A stretch of DNA of 64,000 nt from Bacteroidota bacterium (GTDB lineage: Bacteria; Bacteroidota; Bacteroidia; Bacteroidales; Prolixibacteraceae), in the NCBI GenBank assembly GCA_023251455.1, contig JAHEYT010000031.1:59735-123734 (forward strand), written 5' to 3'. The notes beneath the pieces were generated by a model. The model saw nothing but the letters and a program-made list of their open reading frames with translations, was not told the DNA's origin and ran no database searches. A program made the position numbers and the translations under genes. Positions 9,096 to 18,963 of this stretch are shown here, in pieces; positions within the stretch are counted from its first letter, which is position 1; each line of letters opens with the position of its first letter.

Positions 9096-10160
9096 TTAAC
9101 TAAATAAGTAATTTTCATAAGAGCCATAAATCACAGATGCATCACCATTAAGGAAACGCCATAATAGAAGAATTGAATAAATAAAGACGATAAAAAGTGC
9201 AGCAATTCTATTATTTCTTTGTTTAATGGCAGTAAATAAGTATGGTACAATTATTATCTGTAATTCTCTAAAAGCATAAGGCAATCTATGTGCTATTAAT
9301 ATAAAGTCATTAAATGCTAAAGACATAAGAATTGAAATAGCAAATCCATTTCGTAGAATGATGTAATGTCTATCTTCTATCTTCATTTTATTTCGAAGAT
9401 GCATGAAAGTTAGAAGAATCCCGATTCTGAAAAGTAATCCTATGCTCAATCCCATCGTTGCAGAAGCTTCTGAATTGCTATATTGTTGCAGTTTTATTAC
9501 AGTAACCTCTAAAGGGATATAGTTAATAAAAATGCTAGATAATGACAAATGCATTATACACAATCCAGTAAAAATGGCGACTACTATTGCTATTGTTCTA
9601 TTCTTTACTTTTACTTTATCAAGAAAATAAGACAATAAAAAAACAGCAGAAGTATAATGAAAACTGATAGCTATAATAATGCTTATAATAAATCCCATCT
9701 TTTTATTTTCAAATAAAAAGTAAAGACTTAAGAAGCAAAAAGCAATCGACATACCTTGTCTTATACCATCATTATCTCTCTCAAAAAACAAACCACATAG
9801 ATATATCAGTAAAGCAGGAAATAGATATGGGCATAATTTTCTAAATATCAATGCTTTTGTTCCAATTGAAACACATGTGAATAAAAAATAGTACATTACA
9901 AAACCGGCACCAAATCCTTTAATTATGAGACTAAATAGTTGAAATCCAGGCTCATAAAAGCTATAAAAAGAGAAGGAGCCATCAACATATTCATAAAATG
10001 ATTTATAGCTAGAATAATCCGTTGATCCTTTAATCTTTAATCCTGCTACTATGAGAATTACAGTAATGCAAAATATATATGAACTATTCACCTTACGATT
10101 GCCTCCAACCTCATTCAAGCCAAAGACAAAAAACAATATAGCCAAAAAATAATAAACCAC
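9096..10160 (-). CDS. EpsG-family polysaccharide polymerase (Wzy-type)
   Basis: Polytopic inner-membrane protein of 354 aa with about ten hydrophobic helices. The EpsG/Wzy hallmarks are STDYSSYKSFYEYV after the second helix and the FERDNDGIRQGMSIAF segment (D...RQG). It is expected to polymerise flipped repeat units on the periplasmic side in a Wzx/Wzy pathway. The flippase and the Wzz chain-length protein are both in this locus, which supports that pathway. It is the only polymerase candidate in the window. Confidence 0.85.
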   Translation of the reverse strand: MVYYFLAILFFVFGLNEVGGNRKVNSSYIFCITVILIVAGLKIKGSTDYSSYKSFYEYVDGSFSFYSFYEPGFQLFSLIIKGFGAGFVMYYFLFTCVSIGTKALIFRKLCPYLFPALLIYLCGLFFERDNDGIRQGMSIAFCFLSLYFLFENKKMGFIISIIIAISFHYTSAVFLLSYFLDKVKVKNRTIAIVVAIFTGLCIMHLSLSSIFINYIPLEVTVIKLQQYSNSEASATMGLSIGLLFRIGILLTFMHLRNKMKIEDRHYIILRNGFAISILMSLAFNDFILIAHRLPYAFRELQIIIVPYLFTAIKQRNNRIAALFIVFIYSILLLWRFLNGDASVIYGSYENYLFS

Positions 10161-10244
10161 TTTTATGGATATTTACTAATAGGTGAACCTGAAAAAAGTA
10201 ATCCTGACTTCTGAATTAAAATAAAATACTCTTGGTATAATGAA

Positions 10245-11423
10245 CTACATTAACTCAATCACTTTTTTTGCAATATTCAATGGAAGCAAAATCTCTGGAG
10301 TATTATAATCTGTATTTATTCTGTTTTTTAGCCGTAATAGATAATCAGAGATAGACTCTTCGGTGTTATCCGCGATATCAAATCTATTATAAGAGTTAAG
10401 GTACTTCTTCATCTCTTCCTTTTTGTCTTCTTCAAGTGTAACAAGAATTACTTTCTTCGATGCGGATAGATAATATATTTTGCCAGGTATTTGAGTGCCA
10501 TATAAATTTCCAACGCTTACAACGACGTCAGCATCATTCTCAATGGCCTTTGCGTCTGATTGCTTTAGACGTGGATAAATCCTTATATTTGACGTATTTT
10601 GTAATGATAAATCGGTGTTTCCAGCTATTATTAGAGTTATAAAATCTAGATTCTTGCATGCATTATATAATGGCAAAATATTCCTAACATGGGAAGAATA
10701 ATCTCCCAAGAAAGCGACTGTCAATTTCCCTTCTCTTTTTGAATTCTTGCACTCTGAATTAATTGAGTAACTTTCATCACAGACCAAAGGAACAAAGCCA
10801 ATTTTTTCTGATAAGTCTTTATGGTTTTTCTTCTGTTCTTCTGCTGTGAATGGGGAAACATACAGAGAATAGTCACATTTTTTTATTACATTGTGCTCGA
10901 CTCTTTTAATATACCATTTGGGGAAGACAGATTGAGAAGAAACGTCACCAGATAAAGGATCCCCCCAATGCTGAATCCACTTTCCATAATTAAGACCGTT
11001 CTTTATACATTTTGCGATGAAAAGGTGAGATGTTTTAGGATCTGATGTTGATATTACAATGTCGAAAAACTGGTCATATATGCACAGCTCATTGGCCTTA
11101 TTGATATAATCCTTAGAACGATCAAAAAGGTTTAGTTTTAGATATATTTTTCTTAACATCATTAATGCTTTATGTTCAAGGCCGCTACTATTAGAATTGA
11201 TAGTTGCTACTTTCTGACCAAGATTATTATTCGTCATTCTAATAATATTATATGATGACAAATCGTTATTTTTATCATAATATGACGCATTTTTATCAAG
11301 ATCTGGCATAATGATTGTAATATTATGATCAAGGTCTCTGAATCCCTTTAATAATCCTAAATTGCTAATTGAAACTGATGTGTTTGCTTCTAATGGGCAC
11401 AATGTTACAAATAATATATTCAT
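10245..11423 (-). CDS. Glycosyltransferase-like protein
   Basis: A 392-aa protein with a GT-B layout: an N-terminal Rossmann start MNILFVTLCPLEANTSVSIS and a C-terminal domain with KLTVAFLGDYSSHVRNI and GTQIPGKIYYLSASKKVI. The GKIYYLSASKKVI stretch sits where other family-4 enzymes carry the donor-binding EY/E motif. It lies 84 bp upstream of the polymerase gene. It is lower in GC and less family-like than its neighbours, as is common for serotype-specific genes. Assignment as a glycosyltransferase is probable, substrate unknown. Confidence 0.75.
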   Translation of the reverse strand: MNILFVTLCPLEANTSVSISNLGLLKGFRDLDHNITIIMPDLDKNASYYDKNNDLSSYNIIRMTNNNLGQKVATINSNSSGLEHKALMMLRKIYLKLNLFDRSKDYINKANELCIYDQFFDIVISTSDPKTSHLFIAKCIKNGLNYGKWIQHWGDPLSGDVSSQSVFPKWYIKRVEHNVIKKCDYSLYVSPFTAEEQKKNHKDLSEKIGFVPLVCDESYSINSECKNSKREGKLTVAFLGDYSSHVRNILPLYNACKNLDFITLIIAGNTDLSLQNTSNIRIYPRLKQSDAKAIENDADVVVSVGNLYGTQIPGKIYYLSASKKVILVTLEEDKKEEMKKYLNSYNRFDIADNTEESISDYLLRLKNRINTDYNTPEILLPLNIAKKVIELM

Positions 11424-11453
11424 ATTTTCGATGTTTAATGATTGTATTCATTG

Positions 11454-11840
11454 CTAAGTACATGCCAAAAATTTAAAGATACCAATATCATCCTGAAACA
11501 AAGCATTAACAGCATTGAAGCAATATAAGTCAGCCCATATTTGAATAGACTTTTGGCTTTACTCCCATGCTTCCTTATCGGAATTGGGTTGACGGATATC
11601 CAAATAATCGCCGATCAGGTGCGCTTATGTATAAGTGATGATCGCCAATGTAAATAGCTTTACAATACTTTCAATTTCAGTTAAGTGTGTATTTTCAATG
11701 TTGAATCCACTTGTTGTTAAGGTTCTGAAAGCTGTTCCAGGTTGCTAGCGTTTATTGTAAATCTCAAGGGCATGCTCTGGCTTATAGAAAGAGACAATAA
11801 TCTGCAGTTCATGTTTGAACCACGCCAGTCAAAAACCTTT
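11454..11840 (-). pseudogene. Decayed IS4-family transposase, C-terminal remnant
   Basis: One minus-strand frame reads as the end of an IS4-type transposase with several in-frame stops. Recognisable pieces are FRTLTTSGFNIENTHLTEIE, IVKLFTLAIITY, HLIGDYLDIRQPNSDKEA and the terminal GIFKFLACT followed by TAG at 11454-11456. No N-terminal part and no terminal inverted repeat were seen. It lies between the methyltransferase and a glycosyltransferase, marking an old insertion in the cluster. Confidence 0.8.
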
Positions 11841-11982
11841 GAACAAATTAATAATCGCACAACGGGTTAATTATTAAAAGATCGTATTTAATTTTAAAAG
11901 CAATTTTTCGTGTTCATAAATTTCAAGTGGCACTGATATTTACAATCCATTGTCGTATACTTGTTTCTGCATCCCATGACGA

Positions 11983-12639
11983 TTATTTAACAGTGACTGG
12001 AGAAATTTTAAATAATATTTGTTTTTGTCTTTTTGCAAGTTTTCTTCCCAAAAATAGTCTTAATAAGTTTTTAAAATATAGCTGAATGATAAATTTTATT
12101 CCATGATTACCCCACGCCTTGCTTGTAAATATTTTGTATTGATTTTGCCCAACATTATTAAAGGAATCTTTATTGTAAGTGTTAATGTGTTCGTTATCTG
12201 GAAATAGTCGTTCTTGATATGGGACAATAATGTTTAGTTCCCTACATTTCGTCATTAGATGTTTTGCAATCAATTTATCTTCCGACAAGTGTTCGAAGAC
12301 ATTTGATGCTATTATTATATCAACACTGGGAATTTCAGTATAATCCCCAACTATAAATTCTGCCAAATGGCCATACTCTTCTTTGCATTTTTTGATAGCC
12401 GCTTCTGAAATATCCAATCCCATTAACTTCGCCTTTGGATAAGCTTTTTTATAAATTGGGAAAGCATCACCTAATCCACAGCCAAAATCTAAAATTGTTC
12501 CGGAAAATTCTTTGGAAATATTTAGAATTGGGATTTGAGATATTGCAAATTGTTCGGTTTGATTTCTTCCCTTTTTTTGTTCCCAGTCACCTGATGCAAA
12601 TCGATTGTTCCAATAAGATTTTGTATTTATGTTTGTCAT
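11983..12639 (-). CDS. Class I SAM-dependent methyltransferase
   Basis: A 218-aa methyltransferase. The SAM-binding motif I is GTILDFGCGLGDAFPIYK, motif II covers KLMGLDISEAAIKKC, and ASNVFEHLSEDKL is the post-II region. The start YWNNRFASGDWEQKKG is common in glycan-cluster methyltransferases. It overlaps the flippase stop by 4 nt (ATGA), so it is translationally coupled. Likely role by context: methylation of a sugar or a chain end in the surface glycan. Confidence 0.88.
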   Translation of the reverse strand: MTNINTKSYWNNRFASGDWEQKKGRNQTEQFAISQIPILNISKEFSGTILDFGCGLGDAFPIYKKAYPKAKLMGLDISEAAIKKCKEEYGHLAEFIVGDYTEIPSVDIIIASNVFEHLSEDKLIAKHLMTKCRELNIIVPYQERLFPDNEHINTYNKDSFNNVGQNQYKIFTSKAWGNHGIKFIIQLYFKNLLRLFLGRKLAKRQKQILFKISPVTVK

Positions 12640-13991
12640 GATAAGGATTTTATTTTGGATAAATATTTAGTTGTAAAAATTGCTACAAGCACAGTATGGC
12701 TGGTATATGAAATTAGCATAGCATAAGCCAATCCTTTTGCACCAAATCCCAAATTTATTAATATATATGAGCATGATAATAATATTATACCCCAAATTAA
12801 GTTTAAAAAAAATCCAATCCACATTCTTCCTTTTCCTGCAATTGCTTGGCCAATGACACCATTGATTGCAATTAAAACAGTAGAGAAGGCAAGGATAATA
12901 AGAACAATTTTACCTTCTTCAAAACCTATTCCGTAAGTTTTCATAATGAAAGTGGATGATAGTGAAATGATAGCAGCAATTATAAAAGAAATTGCAAAAT
13001 TAATCATTACATTTAGCTTTAAGATGTTATTGAATTGTGTTTGGTTGCGGGTTGAACTTGATAATAAAGGAAGCACAATTTGAGATAATGCAGCAGGAAT
13101 AAACATTATCGCACTTCGCCATTGATTGGCTGCATCAAAAATTGCCATCTCCTCATACCCATGTGGCTTATTAACAAGCATTGTGTTACAAATCCAAATC
13201 ACAGGGCTAACTATTAGTCCACCCAATAATGCTGGTAAACTAAATTTATATATTATTGGCCATTCATCCCAGCTTTTTTTGAAAATAATATTTACACCAG
13301 CCTTTTTTGATTCTTTTCGTACTGCGATAAAATTGAGTATCCACAATAATATAAAATTTAAACCAAAACCGATCACAGACCCGGGTAAACCTAAAAATAA
13401 AGCAAAACCAATTTGAAGAGGGAATGCACATAAACCAGCGATAAGGCTTACTTTAGCAATAGTTTTAAAAGCTTCGTAGCCTGCAAGCGTGCCTGTTTGT
13501 GCACCATTTATTGCGCTAAAAAAAAGCATGATTGCACTCAATCTTATCTCATTAACAAGATGTGGTGCATTAATTGTTTTTGTAGCAATTATTGGCGCAG
13601 TGATTAATAATACTGTTGCAATAATGGCTCCTATACCTCCCGCAAACAAAGTTGATAATCCAATTATTTTGCCAGTTCGTATTTTATCATTTTTATGGTA
13701 TTCAGCTACATATTTTGTGGCTGTGAGTCCTAACCCAAAACCTGCAAAAACGGTGAACATGTTTACAGTAGATCGGATCATTCCCAATTCTCCGTATTCC
13801 GTTTTTCCTAATATCCTTGCTACTAGAATAGAAGCAATTAGCATTAAACCTTGAGAAACGACAGAACCGGTTAACGACCAAAATGCCCCACTGGCAATAC
13901 GGCTTCCAATGTCAGAATTTTCTACTCTTTCCCAAATGAGTTTAAAGGTTGATGGAAGTATAGTATATACTTTTCTGAGTAGCTTATTCAA
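12636..13991 (-). CDS. Oligosaccharide flippase (Wzx/MATE-like)
   Basis: Polytopic protein of 451 aa with 12-14 hydrophobic segments, polysaccharide biosynthesis family. The N-terminal segment [20 protein letters not shown] and the [22 protein letters not shown] loop are characteristic. It moves undecaprenyl-linked repeat units from the cytosolic to the periplasmic face of the inner membrane. Its start overlaps the end of wecB by 8 nt and its stop overlaps the methyltransferase by 4 nt. Confidence 0.93.
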   Translation of the reverse strand: MNKLLRKVYTILPSTFKLIWERVENSDIGSRIASGAFWSLTGSVVSQGLMLIASILVARILGKTEYGELGMIRSTVNMFTVFAGFGLGLTATKYVAEYHKNDKIRTGKIIGLSTLFAGGIGAIIATVLLITAPIIATKTINAPHLVNEIRLSAIMLFFSAINGAQTGTLAGYEAFKTIAKVSLIAGLCAFPLQIGFALFLGLPGSVIGFGLNFILLWILNFIAVRKESKKAGVNIIFKKSWDEWPIIYKFSLPALLGGLIVSPVIWICNTMLVNKPHGYEEMAIFDAANQWRSAIMFIPAALSQIVLPLLSSSTRNQTQFNNILKLNVMINFAISFIIAAIISLSSTFIMKTYGIGFEEGKIVLIILAFSTVLIAINGVIGQAIAGKGRMWIGFFLNLIWGIILLSCSYILINLGFGAKGLAYAMLISYTSHTVLVAIFTTKYLSKIKSLS

Positions 13992-15288
13992 ATTGATTTT
14001 TTAATTGATTGATGATTCTTAGACATGCTGCCCCATCTCCGTAAGGATTATTTGCCTTGCTCATGATTGTATAATGTTTATCGTTTTCAATTAATAAAGC
14101 TACGTTATCAATTATCCGTTGTTTTTCGGTACCCACCAAAAGAACCGTACCTGCATCTAATGCTTCCGGGCGTTCAGTGGTATCGCGCATTACCAAAACA
14201 GGTTTACCTAAACCAGGTGCTTCTTCCTGGATGCCACCGGAATCGGTAAGGACGAGATAGGAGAGGTTCATTATATAGACAAATGGTAGATAATCGAGTG
14301 GCTCAATAAAGTATGTGTTAGCATTGTTTTGAATAGATTGCTTCCCGTCTCGTTCCTCGCGGTTCGCAATGACGGATTTGCCAAAGACTTCGGTTATAGC
14401 ATTGCGGACATTTGGATTTAGATGCATTGGGTAAACAAAATCAACATCAGGAAAAGTTACTGCCAATTCTTTTATGGCTTCACAAATGTTTAGGAATCCT
14501 TGTCCGAAGTTTTCACGACGATGGCCTGTAATAAGAACTAATTTTCGATGATTCACAGATTTCACGGATGGTGACAGATTACACTGATTGTGCCATGCAT
14601 TAAGTTTTTCAATAGGTAAACCAAAGTTGATAAGTTGTTTAGTGATTGTTTCGTCTAAACTCTTATCATTTTTCATTTTGTCGATCACCCAATAGAGGGC
14701 ATCAATTACGGTATTGCCCGTAACATGAATACTTTCTTCCGGTATATTTTCCAACAGCAGGTTTTGTTTGCTGAGTTGGGTAGGGGCAAAGTTGTATGTA
14801 GCAATACGACTGGTGATTTGGCGGTTCATTTCTTCGGGCCAGGGACTGTAAATGTTGTACGTGCGAAGACCTGCTTCTATATGCCCAACGGGTATTTGCT
14901 GGTAGAATGCTGCTAAGGCTGCAGCAGTTGAAGTAGAAGTATCGCCATGTACCAAAACTACATCAGGTTTGGCATCTTTTAATACATCTCTCATGCCTAA
15001 TAAAACCCTGCTGGTCACATCGTATAGATCTTGTCCGGCTTGCATGATATTTAAATCGTAATCGGGAGTGATATTAAACAATTGCAAAACCTGGTCAAGC
15101 ATTTCGCGGTGTTGCGCCGTTACACATACAATTGTTTCAAATTGATCCGGATTTTTATGAAATTCTTTAATCAAAGGGGCCATCTTAATGGCTTCAGGTC
15201 GTGTGCCAAAAACTAAAAGAATGCGTTTCTTTTTTAGATTATTTGTCATTAAAGATTGATTCATTTTTATTTTAGTTGTTGATGTCAT
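13984..15288 (-). CDS. wecB: UDP-GlcNAc 2-epimerase with two in-frame repeat insertions
   Basis: Non-hydrolysing UDP-N-acetylglucosamine 2-epimerase that makes UDP-ManNAc for the glycan. Family motifs are [51 protein letters not shown] and [18 protein letters not shown]. At 434 aa it is about 50 residues longer than usual. Two internal stretches match dispersed repeats: [14 protein letters not shown] (DNA 14550-14591) just before the TGHRREN motif, and [16 protein letters not shown] (DNA 14335-14375) before [13 protein letters not shown]. Both keep the frame open and all visible active-site motifs are intact. Met14 (15249) could be the true start. Confidence 0.93.
   Translation of the reverse strand: MTSTTKIKMNQSLMTNNLKKKRILLVFGTRPEAIKMAPLIKEFHKNPDQFETIVCVTAQHREMLDQVLQLFNITPDYDLNIMQAGQDLYDVTSRVLLGMRDVLKDAKPDVVLVHGDTSTSTAAALAAFYQQIPVGHIEAGLRTYNIYSPWPEEMNRQITSRIATYNFAPTQLSKQNLLLENIPEESIHVTGNTVIDALYWVIDKMKNDKSLDETITKQLINFGLPIEKLNAWHNQCNLSPSVKSVNHRKLVLITGHRRENFGQGFLNICEAIKELAVTFPDVDFVYPMHLNPNVRNAITEVFGKSVIANREERDGKQSIQNNANTYFIEPLDYLPFVYIMNLSYLVLTDSGGIQEEAPGLGKPVLVMRDTTERPEALDAGTVLLVGTEKQRIIDNVALLIENDKHYTIMSKANNPYGDGAACLRIINQLKNQFE
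14335..14375. repeat. Dispersed repeat inside wecB (RNDE type)
   Basis: The words GATTGCTTCCCGTCTCGTTC and GTTCGCAATGACGG match the copies at 1795, 3436 and 3860. It lies in frame within wecB and encodes the insert [11 protein letters not shown]. Confidence 0.7.
14550..14591. repeat. Dispersed repeat inside wecB (CACAGATT type)
   Basis: GATTCACAGATTTCACGGAT followed by GACAGATTACACTGATTG resembles the intergenic CACAGATT/AACACAGATT repeats at 16972-18534. It lies in frame within wecB and encodes about 14 extra residues. Confidence 0.55.
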
Positions 15289-15724
15289 TTATATAATTTT
15301 CATGTGTGAGATGTTCATACTTCTTTAATTAATGTTTTGGCTCCGCTAGTGCAGATTTGCCCGCCAGAGGCTGATAAACATTCTGTACCTTTTAGCTGAG
15401 TATCTGAGATCCGTTTTACGCCACCTTGTTGATCTGGTCGGTTTCAATTGAAGGCATTGAGACCCGTTTCATTTTTAGGCAGCGGGTTTCCCTGCGCTCC
15501 CGCACGATTTTATCTTGTGGTTTATTTAACTTCTTTTCCACGCGATGTAATCGCGCGGTAGCAGGGGTATTATGTTTTGGTGTTGACTCAGGGTCTGACT
15601 TCGAGTCAGGCTCTGAGTAGGGTTAAAAAAAAGAATCTAAAAAAGAATATATCCCGAATAAAGAACTAAAAACGTAATCCGAAGTTTCTTTTAAAAAGAG
15701 TTTTCGGTGCGAGAGAGATCCGTT
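15289..15724. other. Gap with a start-less remnant frame and a hairpin
   Basis: About 436 bp without an intact gene. A minus-strand frame of about 66 codons (15620 down to 15421) has no start codon near its beginning. It reads as a basic, protein-like tail including LNKPQDKIVRERRE and KRVSMPSIETDQINKVA before a stop. I do not recognise the family. A strong palindrome lies at 15586-15618. Confidence 0.45.
15586..15618. repeat. Long imperfect hairpin
   Basis: Arms ACTCAGGGTCTGACT and AGTCAGGCTCTGAGT around a TCG loop: a 15-bp stem with one or two mismatches. No T-run follows on either strand, so it looks like a REP-type palindrome rather than a terminator. Confidence 0.6.
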
Positions 15725-16360
15725 TTAAAGGATATAACTGGAGATTTCGTCGCTCCAGGTACGGTTAGGGTCGCTACCGGCAGCCGCCATTTTGAAAACA
15801 TATTGCTGTCCGGCGGTAAGGCTTTCAATCAATAGTCTTCGTTTGGTAGATGTCCGCATGGTCCAGATACTGGTTGCCACCACTGGCGTTTTGGTGTATT
15901 GGAACTCGTAGAAGCTGGCATGGTTAATCATGTCGCAACTCAGTTCAATACTGCCTTTGTTGGCCCCGGTGACCACTTTGAAATTATCGGGTTTAGGCAA
16001 AGCGCCCACAGGTCCCGCTGGTTTGTTGATATCGAATCCACTGCTAAGGATGATTGCCTCAACGCCATTGCTGGTTACCTGCACATAGTACGAAAGGCGG
16101 TGCAGTATGTCAACCAGGACCTGGCGTTTGGCATTCTTTTCAGCCGTGTCATCTTTCGATCCGTTTTTGGATTTCACAACGGCGTCCTTCAGTTCGGTAA
16201 TCGCCGTTTGCAAAGTCTCCAGGGCCGGATCGGGAGAAGGATAATGAGTATTCCCATTCATGTCGTCATGAATGACCTGGGCTTTGGTTCCCAAAGTTTC
16301 GTCAGAAAACTTATTTGTAGAAAAGTTTTTGCTAACTGTGTAATATTCCATAGCGTTCAA
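15725..16360 (-). CDS. Fibronectin type III-like protein, function unknown
   Basis: A 211-aa protein without a signal peptide or membrane segment. Residues 1-120 are mostly helical and polar. Residues from about 125 (PKPDNFKVVTGANKGSIELS) to the end form a fibronectin type III-like beta domain with a typical LTAGQQYVFKMAAAGSD strand pair. Similar short proteins are frequent in Bacteroidota, often near repeats; I know of no established function. It stands alone, with gaps of 436 bp downstream and about 1 kb upstream. Confidence 0.7.
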   Translation of the reverse strand: MNAMEYYTVSKNFSTNKFSDETLGTKAQVIHDDMNGNTHYPSPDPALETLQTAITELKDAVVKSKNGSKDDTAEKNAKRQVLVDILHRLSYYVQVTSNGVEAIILSSGFDINKPAGPVGALPKPDNFKVVTGANKGSIELSCDMINHASFYEFQYTKTPVVATSIWTMRTSTKRRLLIESLTAGQQYVFKMAAAGSDPNRTWSDEISSYIL

Positions 16361-16968
16361 CTTTAATGTTCATAAGATAACTCATTTTAATTGTTTAATT
16401 CAGGATATATTCAATTTTAGATTCAGAACATCAAAATTGTTCTACACTAAAATCATTTTATTATCCAACAATTAAACAATACCTCCCAACAACAGAACAT
16501 TATCATACTATATTGGAACAATGTAGATTGATAAAGGAACTTTATTCACCAACAAAAGAGCATTGTTTGGTGATAAAGTGATTTTACAAATCGTTAATGG
16601 AACATTATTCTACTACAATTGACATTTGTTCTTCAACAAAATGATTTTCTTTCAGAACAAAATGACTTTCTCTGGACCTGTTTTTCTTTTATTGCCTTAA
16701 AATTCAATACCCCAAATCAGAATGAATTGAATAAAGTCACACAAAATCAGACAATTAATATCCTGAAGTACTTGGGGTGGCTGACTTTTAAAAAAGAGGT
16801 CCTTCAAAAATCAATTTCGTATCTAATATAATCAAATGTTTTGAATAATAATCTAAAAATCAAATGCTAAACAGGAGGAAATACAGAATAATAAGTGAAT
16901 GATACGATATTCGGTGCGAATGATATGATTTGGCAAATGAAACGACTAAAATAATTGTTAATGATCAA
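16361..16968. other. AT-rich gene-free region upstream of the FN3-like gene
   Basis: About 600 bp with repeated short words built on AACATTAT, AACAAAATGA and TTATTC(A/T)CCAAC. No convincing gene. It probably carries the promoter of the gene at 15725-16360, but no clear TAnnTTTG element stands out. Confidence 0.4.
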
Positions 16969-16971
16969 TTG

Positions 16972-17352
16972 TAAATGGTTTTATCCACAGATGAACACAA
17001 GTGAAAAACACAAATGGACATGGGTTAAATCAGATAAACACAGATTGTTAAGAATATATAGTTTGGTCGATCAGAACATTATCCTTTGCCGTCTGGCTTT
17101 AGCTGACGGACATGCAGTATCAAGGAAAATGATAAATGGTCAAATGGTTTTATCCACAGATGAACGCAAATAAAAAACACAAATGGACATGGGTTAAATC
17201 AGATAAACACAGATTGTTCAGAATATATAGTTTGGTCGATCAGAACATTATCCTTTGCCGTCTGCTTTAGCTGACGGACATGCAGTATCAAGGTAAATGT
17301 TAAATGGTCAAATGGTTTTATCCACAGATGAACACAAATAAAAGACACAAAT
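16972..17352 (+). repeat. 168-170 bp direct repeats, copies 1-3
   Basis: Each unit starts AAATGGTTTTATCCACAGAT, continues through AAACACAGATTGTT and GGTCGATCAGAACATTATCC, and ends with the hairpin word CCGTCTGCTTTAGCTGACGG. Units start at 16972, 17142 and 17310, the last truncated after about 42 bp where the HEPN gene region begins. Copies are nearly identical. Further copies lie at 18230 and 18398. Confidence 0.9.
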
Positions 17353-17387
17353 GAATGATGAATTGTCAATTGGATATTCTCTAAAAA

Positions 17388-17774
17388 TTATTTCATTTGA
17401 ATCGTTAACCGTTCCAATAACACCTCACAAAAAAAGATAAAGGCTTCGACTTCACTTGTCGTTGGTTTCCCATGAGGCAGAAGTCCCAGGTCTCCGGGAT
17501 AACGGGCATCAATATATACTTCATTAATAATTTCAAGTAGAGTTGTTTCAGTTTCTGCGAGCTGAATATTTGCATTTACCTGAAGTCTTAATAAATCATG
17601 TGATTTAATGGATGGCTTACCCTGTTCTTCAATTACTGCTTTGAAGCATTTTTCGAGGCATTGTTGACAATGGAACGCAACAATATTGGTAAGTCTTACT
17701 TCGCTTGCAAGCTTTTTTGCTGCCCAAAGGTCATCTTCGGCGGCACTTAACCAATCTTTAGTTGTTTGCTTCAT
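17388..17774 (-). CDS. HEPN-domain toxin
   Basis: HEPN-domain protein of 128 aa (start MKQTTKDWLSAAEDD; the open frame extends 14 codons further up, into the partner gene). Hallmarks are the first helix with WLSAAEDDLWAAKKLA, the FHCQQCLEKCFKAVI helix and the ARYPGDLG segment. HEPN proteins paired with MNT nucleotidyltransferases act as RNase-like toxins that the partner neutralises, often by adding nucleotides. The gene overlaps the MNT gene by 17 nt. The pair sits between two clusters of a roughly 170-bp repeat. Confidence 0.85.
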   Translation of the reverse strand: MKQTTKDWLSAAEDDLWAAKKLASEVRLTNIVAFHCQQCLEKCFKAVIEEQGKPSIKSHDLLRLQVNANIQLAETETTLLEIINEVYIDARYPGDLGLLPHGKPTTSEVEAFIFFCEVLLERLTIQMK

Positions 17775-18099
17775 ATATAACCGAACCGGAGCTAAAAATT
17801 TCTTTTTTGAAACCACTGTTTAATTCAACGAACCGCTCATACATAGGTTTCGAATGTACAATCAGGTCAATATCCGCGAATTTTCGTAATGAGTTTAGGG
17901 CATTGGCAATCTTAAGCTTGATTTCCATTTTTTGGGCAAACGATTCGAAAACAAAATTATCATTGGTGACAACCAACAAATCAATATCGCTATCATCTGA
18001 TTGTGTTCCTTTTGCATATGAGCCAAACAAGATAACCTTGTTTATATTTAAATGCTGCAAGGAAAGGTTCACCTGAGATATAATTTCATTTTTTGTCAT
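17758..18099 (-). CDS. MNT-type nucleotidyltransferase antitoxin
   Basis: Minimal nucleotidyltransferase of 113 aa. The catalytic motif is FGSYAKGTQSDDSDIDLLVV, with Gly26-Ser27 and Asp38-x-Asp40. It is the first gene of the HEPN-MNT pair. In characterised pairs the MNT protein inactivates its HEPN partner by nucleotide transfer to a tyrosine. All metal-binding aspartates that I can place are present, so it is probably active. Confidence 0.87.
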   Translation of the reverse strand: MTKNEIISQVNLSLQHLNINKVILFGSYAKGTQSDDSDIDLLVVTNDNFVFESFAQKMEIKLKIANALNSLRKFADIDLIVHSKPMYERFVELNSGFKKEIFSSGSVIYEANN

Positions 18100-18229
18100 A
18101 AGGCAAATGTAATAAAAAGATGAAGGTGATAAAAGACATAACGATTTTATCCACAGATGAACGCAAGTGAGTTATGAATTATAAGTTATGAGTGAAAAAT
18201 AATTGTTAATGGAAAATGATAAATGGTCA

Positions 18230-18534
18230 AATGGTTTTATCCACAGATGAACACAAATGAAAAACACAAATGGACATGGGTTAAATCAGATAAACACAGA
18301 TTGTTCAGAATATATAGTTTGGTCGATCAGAACATTATCCTTTGCCGTCTGGCTTTAGCTGACGGACATGCAGTATCAAGGTAAATGTTAAATGGTCAAA
18401 TGGTTTTATCCACAGATGAACACAAATAAAAGACACAAATGGACATGGATTAAATCAGATAAACACAGATTGTTAAGAATATATAGTTTGGTCGATCAGA
18501 ACATTATCCTTTGCCGTCTGCTTTAGCTGACGGG
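18230..18534 (+). repeat. 168-170 bp direct repeats, copies 5-6
   Basis: Two further units of the repeat seen at 16972-17352, starting at 18230 and 18398 in the same orientation, the second ending at the CCGTCTGCTTTAGCTGACGG word. With the partial copy near 18141 they form the right-hand flank of the HEPN-MNT pair. Confidence 0.9.
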
Positions 18535-18625
18535 TTTTTTTGAAGCCAATTCTGTTTCGTCCGAAAAAAGGGTGTTGCCTTGAAAAATATTATGGTGCGG
18601 ACGATTCTCTTTCTTGCTCTTCTGT

Positions 18626-18645
18626 CCGTTGCCTAAAGGCAACGG
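18626..18645. repeat. REP-like hairpin
   Basis: CCGTTGCCTAAAGGCAACGG: perfect 8-bp arms around TAAA. It is followed by AAAGGATATT, the mirror of the ATCCTTTGCCGTC word that ends each 170-bp unit. Confidence 0.7.
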
Positions 18646-18963
18646 CAAAGGATATTGCTGCAAATAATCATTTTAGTTGATCAGAACATTATTCTTTGCC
18701 GTCTGCTTTAGCTGACGAGTCATGTTATCATTGTTATTATTTTCCCATCGTCTTCCATTGCGGCGCATATATCTAAACATTTCAATCAGAGCCTTCCCGT
18801 GCGCCTGATAATTTGTGTTATATTTTGACACTACCATACTTGCACCGCTATGCGGTTATTGAAGGATTGATTTTTCCCTTCTCTTGTATTCGGACTGAAG
18901 GATTGAATTACTGAAAATGGGGTCAATGTCCATTTGCAATAATAATTTATCATTCATAATTCA

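Larger units (their letters stand above)
18100..18963. other. Gene-free repeat region upstream of the HEPN-MNT pair
   Basis: About 860 bp. It holds a partial repeat near 18141 (TTTTATCCACAGATGAACGC), full repeat units at 18230 and 18398, a perfect hairpin at 18626-18645, and a further GCCGTCTGCTTTAGCTGACG word near 18700. No gene is visible. Confidence 0.7.

Noticed and set aside
16972..18534. CRISPR array
   Set aside because: Units are 168-170 bp and nearly identical throughout, with no unique spacers and no cas genes nearby.
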